Source: Planococcus halotolerans (GTDB lineage: Bacteria; Bacillota; Bacilli; Bacillales_A; Planococcaceae). Taken from it: 64,000 nucleotides of DNA. The notes beneath the pieces are model-generated. The model worked only from the letters and a program-made list of their open reading frames with translations, was not told the origin of the DNA and made no database searches. Below, one piece after another: positions 47,218-55,878 of the stretch (its first letter is position 1; every line of letters begins with the position of its first letter). Where the stretch lies: the NCBI RefSeq assembly GCF_003289955.1, contig NZ_QLZR01000002.1, forward strand, positions 186,001 through 250,000, given 5' to 3'. The translations under genes were made by a program, and so were the position numbers.

Positions 47218-47718
47218 ATGCACCCACTCCATCACCCGCTCTTTATCCAATACATTATACACTTTAATTTTCATGAAGATTATTTCGAATGCCATGAAGT
47301 AGGGGAAGAATACTGGAAAAGTGTCGCCCCAAAAGATAAGATGCATCCTCTGGCAGGCTGGATCCAGATGGCGGTCGGCATGTATCATTGGCGCAGAAGC
47401 AATTATCCAGGTGCTTTGCGCTCGTTTATCCGCGCAAAAGACAAACTTTCAGATGCAGGGATCTGGACGGAAGGATTCGACGGCACTGTGCTTGCCGAAC
47501 AATTGGCCGATGCCATTGACGGAGTAACAACACGCCGTGAATTCTCTGCTTATAAACTTCCAATTATTTCTGATGAACTAACAGCTGAAGTCAGCCGTTA
47601 TATGATAGAAAATCCATCGGAAACCCTTGAACCCTATTATCTGATGCATAAACACAGATTGCGGGACCGAACATCCATCATAAATTTACGGGAACAAAAA
47701 AAAAGGCGGAAACTTTAA
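47218..47718 (+). CDS. ypuF: DUF309 protein YpuF
   Basis: A 166-residue helical protein of unknown function. The family mark is HFNFHEDYFECHEVGEEYW near the N-terminus, followed by HPLAGWIQMAVGMYHW. The conserved His, Glu and Asp might bind a ligand or metal, which is inference. It is divergent from scpAB and convergent with ribT; its stop lies in the shared terminator. Confidence 0.83.
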   Translation: MHPLHHPLFIQYIIHFNFHEDYFECHEVGEEYWKSVAPKDKMHPLAGWIQMAVGMYHWRRSNYPGALRSFIRAKDKLSDAGIWTEGFDGTVLAEQLADAIDGVTTRREFSAYKLPIISDELTAEVSRYMIENPSETLEPYYLMHKHRLRDRTSIINLREQKKRRKL

Positions 47719-47742
47719 AATTAAAGTTCGCCTTTTTTTTGT
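47699..47742. terminator. Bidirectional terminator holding both stop codons of ypuF and ribT
   Basis: AAAAAAAGGCG...AACTTTAA pairs with TTAAAGTTCGCCTTTTTTT. The ypuF TAA (47716-47718) and ribT TAA (47723-47721) are two bases apart in the stem centre. Confidence 0.88.
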
Positions 47743-48080
47743 GGACATTTTGTAAGGAAAGCTTCAGTTTCTTTTGTTGCAATCATCTCGCGGTCCTGCA
47801 TGATCTGTTGGATCTTCTCGATCATCGCATGTCCTATGCCTTCTCCACGGTGGGATGGGTTAACGGAAATGTGATGAATTATGAATCGGTCTTCGGCAAC
47901 TTCAACGCCAAGCAACCCGACAAAATCCTCGCCTTTTTTCCAGAGGTATAACTGCCAATCAGGATTTTCTTCGTATATATGCATAGTCTGCTGCAGCTTT
48001 TTAAGCTCACGCTCTTTAGGCATGAACGACAGCAAACCCATCGCTATTTTTTCGAATGATTTTTTGTATCTGAATAACAT
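47721..48080 (-). CDS. ribT: GNAT-family acetyltransferase RibT
   Basis: A 119-residue GCN5-type N-acetyltransferase. The acetyl-CoA loop is visible as ISVNPSHRGEGIGHAMIEK. In B. subtilis ribT is the last gene of ribDEAHT and its substrate is uncertain. Here it stands alone, with repeats where the rib genes would be, so it is either a relic or has an independent role. Confidence 0.85.
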   Translation of the reverse strand: MLFRYKKSFEKIAMGLLSFMPKERELKKLQQTMHIYEENPDWQLYLWKKGEDFVGLLGVEVAEDRFIIHHISVNPSHRGEGIGHAMIEKIQQIMQDREMIATKETEAFLTKCPQKKGEL

Positions 48081-48154
48081 AGTAATCCCTCGTTTTCTTC
48101 TTGAAACAACTTAACTTATCCTACTATATTCTAGTCAATAACTCAAGTTTTGCA

Positions 48155-48397
48155 GAAAAGCGACAGTGAAGAGCGGGCCACTATAGGCCCCGCTCTTTGC
48201 GACGAAGCAGCGAAGCGATGCAGGAGCACTGCAGTGGCTTACGACTCGAGGAGCTGGCCGTTGGAGTCTGGACACTAAGAAAAACGACAGCAAAGAGCGT
48301 AGCGATGCAACGCCCTTTCATGTCTCGAAGCTAGCGAAGCGATGCAGAGACAGGAGCATTAAATTGGCCGATGCTCCGAAGTCACTCCACGCTTCTA
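48155..48397. repeat. Two structured repeat units between ribT and lysA
   Basis: Unit 1 (48155-48283) has the hairpin AAGAGCGGGCC / GGCCCCGCTCTT, then the core TTTGCGACGAAGC...GATGCAGGAGC, then CTTACGACTCGAGGAGCTGGCC and GGAGTCTGGACA. Unit 2 (48284 to about 48397) has a degenerate start and the variant TGTCTC-GAAGCTAGCGAAGCGATGCA-GAGACA hairpin. It is the same family as the copies at 15.3, 19.6-20.2 and 27.8 kb. B. subtilis has the riboflavin operon and other genes between ribT and lysA. Confidence 0.85.
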
Positions 48398-48401
48398 AAA
48401 A

Positions 48402-48506
48402 TCACACACCCGGCACCTGATCTGCAAAGAAAATCCAATACACTACACCCCAGCCGACAGCCATCAGCAATAACAGTATAAGCAGTATGATATTGCTCTT
48501 TTTCAT
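48402..48506 (-). CDS. Small membrane peptide translationally coupled to lysA (34 aa)
   Basis: The ATG at 48506 shares a base with the lysA stop (TAATG) and has GGCGGAAC a few bases upstream. The product is 34 residues: a short basic start (MKKSN), one strongly hydrophobic helix of about 24 residues (IILLILLLLLMAVGWGVVYW), and a short polar tail ending VPGV. It looks like a single-span membrane peptide with its N-terminus inside. The coupling, ribosome site and hydrophobicity support a real gene. I recognise no family and propose no function. Confidence 0.6.
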   Translation of the reverse strand: MKKSNIILLILLLLMAVGWGVVYWIFFADQVPGV

Positions 48507-49825
48507 TACAGTTCCGCCTTTACACCGTATTCAAGATCCAAACTGACAATGTCTTCATGTGTTTCACGTCTGACAGCAAGCTGATGCTTCCCGTTTTCAG
48601 CGAACACTACTGCAGGACGGGCAATCCGGTTATAATTGCTGGCCATTGAATAGCCGTATGCGCCAGTACAGAAAACAGCCAGAATATCCCCTGCTTCCGC
48701 TTCCGGCAAAGTGGCCTGTTCAATCAATTTATCCCCGGATTCGCAGCATTTTCCTGCGACCGTATAAGTTTCTGACAATGCCTGGTGCCCTTTATTGGCA
48801 ATCATCGAACTATAGGCAGCACCATATAGAGCAGGTCTGATATTATCCGACATGCCGCCGTCCACGGCAATATATTTCCGTATTTCCGGCACTTCTTTCA
48901 TTGAACCGATTGTATATAGAGTTGTGCCGGCGTCCCCTACGAGTGAGCGCCCTGGCTCAATCCAGATTTCGGGAACAGGAAAACCGGAATCTTCCGTAAT
49001 CTGCTTGACCGTATCGATCATTTCCTTCACATATTGTGATGGTTCAAGTGGCTGGTCTTCTTCTGTATAACGGATACCGAAGCCGCCGCCCAGATTCAGT
49101 ACTTTACACTGATAATCAAATTCTTTTTGCCATTCCGACATTTTGGATACCAGCTTGCCGGCTGCCAAACGGAACGCGGCTGTATCGAATATCTGGGAGC
49201 CGATGTGGCAATGAAGGCCCAGTACATTCAAATAATCATGCCGGTGCGTCTGTTCGAATGCTTGGTCGGCTTGGCCATTATTAAGATCGAAACCAAATTT
49301 CGAATCTTCCTGGCCGGTTGTAATATAGTCATGCGTATGTGCTTCTATGCCCGGTGTGACCCGCAGCAGAATATTCATCGGCTGCTTCAACTCTTCCGAA
49401 AGAAGCTTCAGCTGTCCGATTTCATGGAAGTTATCAACTACGATACAGCCGATTCCTTCTTCAAATGCCATCTGCAATTCGCCTAGGCTTTTATTGTTCC
49501 CATGAAAATGGATTTTTTCCTTAGGGAAGCCGGCTTTGACCGCTGTAAACAATTCCCCTCCCGAAACGACATCGAGGGATAAGCCTTCCTGAGCCGCGAC
49601 CTGATAGATGGCGATACTGGAAAATGCTTTGCTGGCATAGGCCACCTGATAACCGATGCCGGCGGATTCAAATGTTTCCTGGAATGCACGAGCCCGTTTC
49701 CGGAATAATTCAATATCATAAACAAAAAGTGGCGTTCCGTATTCTTTAGCTAATTCAATCGAATTAACCCCTCCGATAGTTAAATGGCCTTGCCCGTCAA
49801 TGGCTTGTGTACCGTATAAATGCAT
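48506..49825 (-). CDS. lysA: Diaminopimelate decarboxylase
   Basis: PLP-dependent last step of lysine synthesis. The 439 residues form an alanine-racemase-like barrel with the PLP lysine in YASKAFSS (about residue 62), HCHIGSQI, the phosphate loop NLGGGFGI, EPGRSLVG, and the active-site CESGD and AYGYSMASNYN. The ATG at 49825 is preceded by AGGAGG; the frame opens 18 codons earlier within the pdp terminator region. In B. subtilis the spoVA, spoIIA-sigF and dacF genes separate lysA and pdp; here they are adjacent. Confidence 0.96.
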   Translation of the reverse strand: MHLYGTQAIDGQGHLTIGGVNSIELAKEYGTPLFVYDIELFRKRARAFQETFESAGIGYQVAYASKAFSSIAIYQVAAQEGLSLDVVSGGELFTAVKAGFPKEKIHFHGNNKSLGELQMAFEEGIGCIVVDNFHEIGQLKLLSEELKQPMNILLRVTPGIEAHTHDYITTGQEDSKFGFDLNNGQADQAFEQTHRHDYLNVLGLHCHIGSQIFDTAAFRLAAGKLVSKMSEWQKEFDYQCKVLNLGGGFGIRYTEEDQPLEPSQYVKEMIDTVKQITEDSGFPVPEIWIEPGRSLVGDAGTTLYTIGSMKEVPEIRKYIAVDGGMSDNIRPALYGAAYSSMIANKGHQALSETYTVAGKCCESGDKLIEQATLPEAEAGDILAVFCTGAYGYSMASNYNRIARPAVVFAENGKHQLAVRRETHEDIVSLDLEYGVKAEL

Positions 49826-49856
49826 AGTCAACCTCCTGGAATGTGTATTCGAAAAA

Positions 49857-49885
49857 ATCTTGCCGGGAAAACCCGGCAAGATTCT
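49857..49885 (-). terminator. Terminator of deoB-pdp
   Basis: AATCTTGCCGGG-TTTT-CCCGGCAAGATT stem plus T run on the minus strand, after pdp and before the lysA ribosome site. Confidence 0.92.
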
Positions 49886-49886
49886 T

Positions 49887-51191
49887 TTAGTCAGTAATCA
49901 ATTTTGAAATCAGTTGGATTTTCTCAACCGCTTCATCTTTGAATTCTATACTATTATATAACATCTCTGTGCATTTCGCGATATCCTCTGTATTTGAATA
50001 GACAGTTGCAATTGCTTCGCCTTTTTTGACGAAGTCGCCGACTTTCTTATGGAGAACGATGCCGACTGCAAGGTCGATTTCCGATTCTTTCGTCGCTCTT
50101 CCTGCTCCGAGGACCATTGCCGCTGTACCGATTTCATCAGCTTCCATGAAGGAGATATAACCTTCTTTTTGTGAAGGCACTTCTTTTACGAATTTTGCCT
50201 GCGGCAATAAGCTGACGTCATCCACTACTGCAGGATTTCCGCCTTGTGCTTTGATGAACTGGCGGAAGATATCCAACGCTTTACCGTTAGCGATAACTTC
50301 TTCCAGCATGTTGCGTGCCTCTTCCAGGCTGTCAGCTTTTCCGCCGACTACAACCATCTGGCTGCCGAGAACTAGGCAAAGTTCGGTAAGATCTTCTGGT
50401 CCTTTGCCCTGCAATGTTTCAATGGCTTCTTTAACTTCCAGTGCGTTACCGATTGCAAAACCAAGCGGCTGGCTCATATCTGAAATGATTGCCATTGTTT
50501 TGCGTCCGGTTGCATTGCCGATGCCGACCATTGCATGCGCCAATTCTTCAGCATCTTCAGCTGTTTTCATAAATGCGCCTTCGCCAGTTTTTACATCAAG
50601 TACGATGGCGTCCGCTCCGGCAGCAATCTTCTTGCTCATGATTGAGCTTGCAATCAACGGAATGCTGTTTACAGTCGCCGTTACATCACGAAGTGCGTAA
50701 AGTTTTTTATCTGCAGGCGTCAAATTGCCGCTCTGACCGATGACAGCAACTTTAATATCGTTGACTTGCTTGATGAAATCTTCGGTCGATAATTCCACGT
50801 GGAATCCTTCAATCGCTTCAAGTTTATCTATCGTCCCGCCTGTGTGGCCCAGTCCGCGTCCACTCATTTTCGCTACCGGCACGCCGCATGCAGCAACCAA
50901 TGGCCCGAGCACCAATGTCGTTGTATCACCGACACCGCCAGTTGAATGTTTATCTACCTTAATGCCGTCGATGGCCGACAAGTCGATCTGATCGCCTGAA
51001 GCCGCCATGGCCATTGTAAGATCCGCACGTTCACGGTCGGTCATGTTCTGGAAGTAAGTGGCCATCAGAAATGCGCTCATTTGGTAATCATCGATGTCGC
51101 CTGCTGTATAGCCCGTTACTATAAATTGAATTTCTTCAGTCGAAAGTTCAAATCCGTCTCTTTTTTTCTCAATCAAATCTACCATTCTCAT
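49887..51191 (-). CDS. pdp: Pyrimidine-nucleoside phosphorylase
   Basis: Splits uridine, thymidine and deoxyuridine into base and (deoxy)ribose 1-phosphate. The 434 residues show the family block [27 protein letters not shown] with the phosphate loop, and [15 protein letters not shown]. The ATG at 51191 ([10 protein letters not shown]) fits homologues and the ribosome site AGGCGG; an ATG three codons earlier abuts that site. It follows deoB in an operon. Confidence 0.95.
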   Translation of the reverse strand: MRMVDLIEKKRDGFELSTEEIQFIVTGYTAGDIDDYQMSAFLMATYFQNMTDRERADLTMAMAASGDQIDLSAIDGIKVDKHSTGGVGDTTTLVLGPLVAACGVPVAKMSGRGLGHTGGTIDKLEAIEGFHVELSTEDFIKQVNDIKVAVIGQSGNLTPADKKLYALRDVTATVNSIPLIASSIMSKKIAAGADAIVLDVKTGEGAFMKTAEDAEELAHAMVGIGNATGRKTMAIISDMSQPLGFAIGNALEVKEAIETLQGKGPEDLTELCLVLGSQMVVVGGKADSLEEARNMLEEVIANGKALDIFRQFIKAQGGNPAVVDDVSLLPQAKFVKEVPSQKEGYISFMEADEIGTAAMVLGAGRATKESEIDLAVGIVLHKKVGDFVKKGEAIATVYSNTEDIAKCTEMLYNSIEFKDEAVEKIQLISKLITD

Positions 51192-51209
51192 GAATGTCAT
51201 CCGCCTTTT

Positions 51210-52394
51210 TTATTTTAATTTGGATAGAAAGCTTGTACCGAATTCCGGCATCGGCACAGAGAAATTCTCTGCAATTGTTGCGCCGATATCTGCAAATGTG
51301 GAACCTAGGCCCAGTTCTTTACCTGTTTCAAATCTTGGTGAATAAGCCAATAATGGAACAAATTCACGTGTATGGTCAGTCCCAGGGAAAGTCGGGTCAT
51401 TGCCATGGTCTGCAGTGATAATCAATAAATCGTCACTGTCCATCTTTTCAAGAACCTCAGGCAAACGGCGATCAAATTCTTCCAGTGCTTCACCGTATCC
51501 TTTAGGGTCGCGGCGATGGCCGAACAATGCATCAAAATCCACCAGGTTAAGGAAACTCAAACCATTGAAATCTTCACCCGCTACAACAGCCAATTTGTCC
51601 ATTCCATCTCCATTATCTTTTGTGCGAAGCGCTTTTGTCACACCCGCTCCATTGTAGATATCGTCGATCTTCCCAATGGCTATAACATCTTTTCCATTAT
51701 CCTTCAATTCGTTCATGACAGTGCGGTTGAACGGAGTCAAAGCATAATCATGGCGGTTTGAAGTCCGTTTGAAAGCACCTTCTTTGCCGATGAAAGGACG
51801 GGCGATGACTCGGCCGACGAGAAACTCAGGAGATAGAGTCAATTCCCGTGCAATTTCACAAATTTTATATAATTCCTCAAGCGGAACAATCTCTTCGTGA
51901 GCAGCAATCTGAAGCACCGGGTCAGCAGACGTATACACGATGATTGCCCCTGTTTCCATATGCTCGGCCCCAAGTTCATCAAGAATCTCGGTACCACTGG
52001 CTGGCTTGTTGCCAATCACTTTGCGGCCGGTTTTCTCTTCCAGTTGTGTGATCAATTCTGGCGGAAATCCTTCAGGGTACACTTTAAAAGGGGTGTCGAT
52101 GTTCAAGCCCATGATTTCCCAGTGTCCTGTCATCGTGTCTTTACCGACAGATGCTTCCTGCAGTCTGCCGTAAAAAGCTTCAGGAGAAGAAACCGGTGAA
52201 ATCCCTTGAACAGTTTTAATATTTCCAAGACCCAATTTTTCCATATTCGGCATATTGAGACCACCGATGGATTCTGCTATATGGCCAAGTGTATCCGAAC
52301 CGGTATCCCCGAACGCTGCCGCGTCAGGAGCTTCACCGATACCCACTGAATCCAAAACAACTAAATGAATGCGGTTAAAAACTTTATTTGTCAT
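51210..52394 (-). CDS. deoB: Phosphopentomutase
   Basis: Converts (deoxy)ribose 1-phosphate, the product of Pdp, to the 5-phosphate (drm in B. subtilis). The 394 residues belong to the alkaline phosphatase superfamily. Metal and phospho-site motifs: [27 protein letters not shown] (Thr nucleophile), and [23 protein letters not shown], here in parts. pupG, which follows drm in B. subtilis, is missing. A promoter with an inverted repeat lies upstream. Confidence 0.95.
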   Translation of the reverse strand: MTNKVFNRIHLVVLDSVGIGEAPDAAAFGDTGSDTLGHIAESIGGLNMPNMEKLGLGNIKTVQGISPVSSPEAFYGRLQEASVGKDTMTGHWEIMGLNIDTPFKVYPEGFPPELITQLEEKTGRKVIGNKPASGTEILDELGAEHMETGAIIVYTSADPVLQIAAHEEIVPLEELYKICEIARELTLSPEFLVGRVIARPFIGKEGAFKRTSNRHDYALTPFNRTVMNELKDNGKDVIAIGKIDDIYNGAGVTKALRTKDNGDGMDKLAVVAGEDFNGLSFLNLVDFDALFGHRRDPKGYGEALEEFDRRLPEVLEKMDSDDLLIITADHGNDPTFPGTDHTREFVPLLAYSPRFETGKELGLGSTFADIGATIAENFSVPMPEFGTSFLSKLK

Positions 52395-52420
52395 TTAACA
52401 TCCTCCTTATTTACATTTAC

Positions 52421-52457
52421 ATTCTAACATAAAATTTTCGATTGTCAGATGTCTGAC
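52421..52457 (-). promoter_or_regulatory. deoB promoter with an overlapping palindrome
   Basis: Minus strand CTGACA (52448-52443), 16 bases, TAGAAT (52426-52421). The -35 box lies in the palindrome GTCAGA-TG-TCTGAC (52444-52457), which could be a repressor site. Confidence 0.5.
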
Positions 52458-52462
52458 CTATT

Positions 52463-53365
52463 TTAAGCTCTCGGATGGAATTGTGAATAGACATCTTTTA
52501 GTCGTGTTTTGCTCACATGCGTATAGATTTGAGTAGTCGAAATATCAGCGTGGCCAAGCATTTCCTGGACTGCCCGAAGATCTGCTCCGTTTTCTATTAA
52601 ATGCGTGGCAAATGAGTGTCTTAATGTATGCGGTGTCAATTCTTTCTGAATCCCGGCTTTTTGTGCATGCTGCTTCAGCAATTTCCAAAAACCCTGCCTA
52701 GTAAGTCTTTTACCCCGTTGGTTGATGAATAATGCGTCAGTCGTCACACCTGTTTTCGCCAGTTCGCTGCGGGGTCCTGATAAATAGTCCTTGCAGGACG
52801 CTAGAGCTGATTTGCCCAGCGGAATAATACGCTCCTTGCCGCCTTTCCCAAAGCAGCGGACAAAGCCCATCGTCAAATTGACATCTTCCATATCGAGGTT
52901 GATGCATTCACTGACGCGCATCCCGCTGGCATACAACAGTTCTAGCATTGCCTGATCTCTTTTGCCGTTCGCTTTGGAAGTGTCCGGTGCTTCTATCAGT
53001 GCATCCACTTCTTCTATTGATAAGATATTAGGCAATTTCTTGTCCATTTGCGGCATCTCGAGGTGCACAGTAGGATCTTTATCCACAATCCGTTCCCTGA
53101 TGAGGAATTGATGAAAAGAACGGATAGACGAAATATGCCGGGCTACGGTTCTTGACGACATGGTGGTTTCTTTCAAGTGGCTGAGGTGATTCAAAATATG
53201 TACTCTTTCGACATTGCGCAGTGAATCCAGCTGTTCCACTTCTTTCAAGTATTGAAGGTAACTTTTTAAGTCGCGCTCATAGGATGTTAATGTATTGGCA
53301 GCGAGCTGCCTTTCAACTCTCAGAAACTGCAGATAGTCATCCAATGCATCTTTTGCGTATTTCAT
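52463..53365 (-). CDS. xerD: Tyrosine recombinase XerD
   Basis: Resolves chromosome dimers at dif together with XerC. The 300 residues have an N-terminal SAM-like domain (1-90) and the catalytic domain with R in [10 protein letters not shown] in [22 protein letters not shown] (H and R), H in [14 protein letters not shown] and the nucleophile Tyr in the same block. It is upstream of deoB as ripX is of drm in B. subtilis. yqzK, usually between xerD and fur, is missing. Confidence 0.94.
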   Translation of the reverse strand: MKYAKDALDDYLQFLRVERQLAANTLTSYERDLKSYLQYLKEVEQLDSLRNVERVHILNHLSHLKETTMSSRTVARHISSIRSFHQFLIRERIVDKDPTVHLEMPQMDKKLPNILSIEEVDALIEAPDTSKANGKRDQAMLELLYASGMRVSECINLDMEDVNLTMGFVRCFGKGGKERIIPLGKSALASCKDYLSGPRSELAKTGVTTDALFINQRGKRLTRQGFWKLLKQHAQKAGIQKELTPHTLRHSFATHLIENGADLRAVQEMLGHADISTTQIYTHVSKTRLKDVYSQFHPRA

Positions 53366-53441
53366 TTTCTGTGCCTCCTTCTTTTATCGCAATGTTTGTA
53401 CACAATGATACAGAAACAATAATTGCAACCAAATAAAAACA

Positions 53442-53466
53442 AAAAAACGGCCATTACTGGCCGTTA
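53442..53466 (-). terminator. Terminator overlapping the fur stop codon
   Basis: AACGGCCA-GTAA-TGGCCGTT followed by T's on the minus strand; the fur TAA forms the start of the stem. Confidence 0.9.
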
Positions 53467-53943
53467 CTCTCTTTCGCCTCGATTTTCTGATGAATCCTGT
53501 GAGCTGCGGTCATGGCAGCGCCAACAGATGCCATGGAAAGTAAGACGGTGGTCTTTAATTTGAAAGTTCCAGCGTTTTTCTACTACACTTTCTACATCTT
53601 CCAGCAAATCTTCCTGTATTTCATCAACTGCCCCACATTCCAGGCAAACCAGATGGTGATGGAAATGTGCAGCACCTTCCTGGCGCAAATCATAGCGCGA
53701 TACGCCATCACCAAAATTTATTTTGTCGACAATTTTTAATTCAGTTAATAGCTCCAACGTCCGATAAACAGTAGCCAGCCCGATTTCCGGTGCGATATCC
53801 TTCACTAACAGATAGACGTCTTCTGCACTTAGATGGTCCTCTTCATGGTCTAGCAATACTCGAACTGTCGCTTCGCGCTGTGGCGTCAATTTATAGCTCG
53901 CAGCGTGTAATTGCTTCTTGATCCGATCAATCCTGGTTTCCAT
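53464..53943 (-). CDS. fur: Ferric uptake regulator Fur
   Basis: Iron-responsive repressor of 159 residues. The N-terminal winged helix has LTPQREATVRVLLDHEEDHLSAEDVY, in parts, and GLATVYRTLELL. The dimer domain has the metal site HHHLVCLECGAVDE and a second CXXC in CWRCHD. A 20-residue hydrophilic tail follows. Its promoter region contains a sequence identical to the PerR-box consensus. In B. subtilis spoIIM and others lie close by; here nudF follows directly. Confidence 0.95.
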   Translation of the reverse strand: METRIDRIKKQLHAASYKLTPQREATVRVLLDHEEDHLSAEDVYLLVKDIAPEIGLATVYRTLELLTELKIVDKINFGDGVSRYDLRQEGAAHFHHHLVCLECGAVDEIQEDLLEDVESVVEKRWNFQIKDHRLTFHGICWRCHDRSSQDSSENRGERE

Positions 53944-53969
53944 GCGACGCCCTCCCTCAAACTGACTCC

Positions 53970-53999
53970 ATTATATCAAATGTCAGTTCTCAATTACAA
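53970..53999 (-). promoter_or_regulatory. Putative fur promoter
   Basis: Minus strand TTGTAA (53999-53994), 18 bases, TATAAT (53975-53970), about 27 bases before the ATG. Confidence 0.6.
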
Positions 54000-54019
54000 G
54001 GATACATGCCGCCATTTAT

Positions 54020-54034
54020 TTATAATGATTATAA
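54020..54034. promoter_or_regulatory. PerR-type box upstream of fur
   Basis: TTATAATGATTATAA is a 7-1-7 inverted repeat that matches the B. subtilis Per box TTATAATNATTATAA at every position. It lies about 20 bases upstream of the fur -35 box. B. subtilis fur is known to be under PerR control. Confidence 0.75.
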
Positions 54035-54047
54035 TGTGAAAATCGTA

Positions 54048-54599
54048 CTAATTCTCAATTGATAATCGTTGTTTGGCCCAGAGTACGGCAAAAGCTGTTT
54101 TCGCATCATAAATGCGGTTGTCCTGCATCATTTTCTCAGCTTCTTCTATTGATACTTCCATCAACTCAACGAACTCGTCTTCATCGAGTACAGCACCCGG
54201 CTCTGCTTTATGCAAGCCTTCTGCAAGAAACAAGTGGATCACTTCATCGGCAAAGCCAGGAGATGTTGAAAATGATTGGATGAGTTCGAGCGATTCGGCG
54301 GTATATCCAGTTTCTTCTTCCAATTCCCGCATTGCTGTCGTCTCAGGAGTCTCCCCTTTTTCAAGTTTGCCGGCCGGTACCTCGATGATCGACCGTTCCA
54401 ATGCTTTTCTGTACTGCTCCACCATAATGATTTTATTTTCCGGAGTGATTGCGAGGATCGCCACAGCACCGGGGTGTTCGATTAATTCCCTTTTAGAAGT
54501 ACGGCCATTTGGCAAGCTAACTTCATCAACTTTAAGGTTTATAATTTTCCCTTCATATATACGCTCTGAACTGATTGTTTTTTCTTCAAATTTTTTCAT
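54048..54599 (-). CDS. nudF: ADP-ribose pyrophosphatase (Nudix)
   Basis: Hydrolyses ADP-ribose to AMP and ribose 5-phosphate. The 183 residues contain the full Nudix box GKLEKGETPETTAMRELEEETGY, here shown in parts (G-x5-E-x7-REUXEEXGU). The upstream strand region SLPNGRTSKRELIEHPGAVAI is typical of the YqkG/NudF group. It ends just before the Per box of fur. Confidence 0.93.
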   Translation of the reverse strand: MKKFEEKTISSERIYEGKIINLKVDEVSLPNGRTSKRELIEHPGAVAILAITPENKIIMVEQYRKALERSIIEVPAGKLEKGETPETTAMRELEEETGYTAESLELIQSFSTSPGFADEVIHLFLAEGLHKAEPGAVLDEDEFVELMEVSIEEAEKMMQDNRIYDAKTAFAVLWAKQRLSIEN

Positions 54600-54680
54600 G
54601 CTGCGCCCCGTTTCATTTGTGATTTTTCTACCGCAAAGTATACCATAGGTAGGAGAATATTCTAAATGAGGTGATATAAG

Positions 54681-55583
54681 TTGAAAATGAAAAATTTGGG
54701 AACCAGCAATCTAAAAGTAAGTGAAATTGCTCTCGGCTGCATGTCATTGCCGAACAATTTAAATGAAGCTCAAAGCATCATAGACGAAGCACTGAATGTT
54801 GGGATCACTTATTTTGACACTGCCGACCTCTACGGCAAAGGCCAAAATGAAGAGGTCGTGGGACAAGCCCTAGGCAGCCGCCGCCAGGAAATCATTTTGG
54901 CTACCAAAGTCGGCAACCAATGGAATCGACATTCAGACCAGGTAACATGGAATCCTTCCCCTGACTATATCAAATCCCAAGTGCATGAGAGCCTGCGGAG
55001 ATTGAAGACGGATTATATCGATCTGTACCAGCTGCATGGCGGCATGATTACAGATCCGTCAGAAGAAACGATTGAAGCTTTCGAAACTCTTAAAAAAGAA
55101 GGGTTGATCCGTGAGTATGGAATATCTTCAATCCGTCCCAACGTCATCAAACGCTTTATGGAACAAAGCGCAATTGTTTCGATCATGATGCAATACAGCC
55201 TTCTTGACCGCCGCCCGGAGGAGTTCCTCGACGAAATCGGTGCTTCTGGAATATCGGTGGTGACCCGAGGCACTTTAGCCAAAGGATTATTGACATCTGA
55301 AGCTTTGGATCGTGCTAAAGATAAAAATGGTTATATGGATTATAGCCAAGAGGAACTCGAAAAAGTCCTTAATGAATTGCTTTCCATCGAACCAAACTTA
55401 AATGCACTGGCATTGCATGCCGCTCTGCAGCACGGCACAGTTGCTTCAATCGTTGCAGGAGCGAGCTCACCTGCCCAAATCCGTGATACAATCGCTGCTT
55501 ATGAAACCTCCATTTCAGCGGACCAAATTAATATGGCTAAGAAATATACCACGAAGGCTAAATATAAAGAACACCGGGAATAG
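54681..55583 (+). CDS. yqkF: Aldo-keto reductase YqkF
   Basis: NADPH-dependent reductase of the AKR superfamily, 300 residues. The barrel shows GLGCMSL-like LGCMSLP, the catalytic Asp and Tyr in YFDTADLYGKGQNEE, Lys in LATKVGNQW, and the catalytic His in YQLHGGM. The start is TTG at 54681, 8 bases after GAGGTG; an ATG two codons in is an alternative. In B. subtilis yqkF also neighbours nudF. The natural substrate is unknown. Confidence 0.9.
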   Translation: MKMKNLGTSNLKVSEIALGCMSLPNNLNEAQSIIDEALNVGITYFDTADLYGKGQNEEVVGQALGSRRQEIILATKVGNQWNRHSDQVTWNPSPDYIKSQVHESLRRLKTDYIDLYQLHGGMITDPSEETIEAFETLKKEGLIREYGISSIRPNVIKRFMEQSAIVSIMMQYSLLDRRPEEFLDEIGASGISVVTRGTLAKGLLTSEALDRAKDKNGYMDYSQEELEKVLNELLSIEPNLNALALHAALQHGTVASIVAGASSPAQIRDTIAAYETSISADQINMAKKYTTKAKYKEHRE

Positions 55584-55878
55584 AATAAAACATCATTGTT
55601 CACTATATTTTTTGAACTTAGAATACCGACAGGGCAAATACACTTTCAATTGTATTTACCCACCTTTTGTAATAGACTGAATAGTAAGAATTATTCGCTT
55701 AATTAAAAAGTATTAGTTCGAAAGTTACTTGGTTTCATGCCTTATGCGTGTTGTAATGTTATTAGGCCCTCTAACTGTATAAATAAGATCTAATACTTTT
55801 ACATAACAGCCAGATTTTTTTCAGCCCATCTAAGATAAGCTGAGTGTAAAAAAATATCGACAGAAAGGTCAGCATATA
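55584..55878. other. AT-rich intergenic stretch upstream of the MurE-like gene
   Basis: About 295 bases with no reading frame of note on either strand. It presumably holds the promoter of the ligase gene, but I see no clear -35/-10 pair with normal spacing (TTGTAA and TATAAA at 55751 and 55778 are 21 bases apart). Confidence 0.5.

Noticed and set aside
55640..55878. Possible promoter or T-box upstream of the MurE-like gene
   Set aside because: No T-box bulge sequence (TGGNACC-like) or specifier hairpin and no well-spaced -35/-10 pair could be found.
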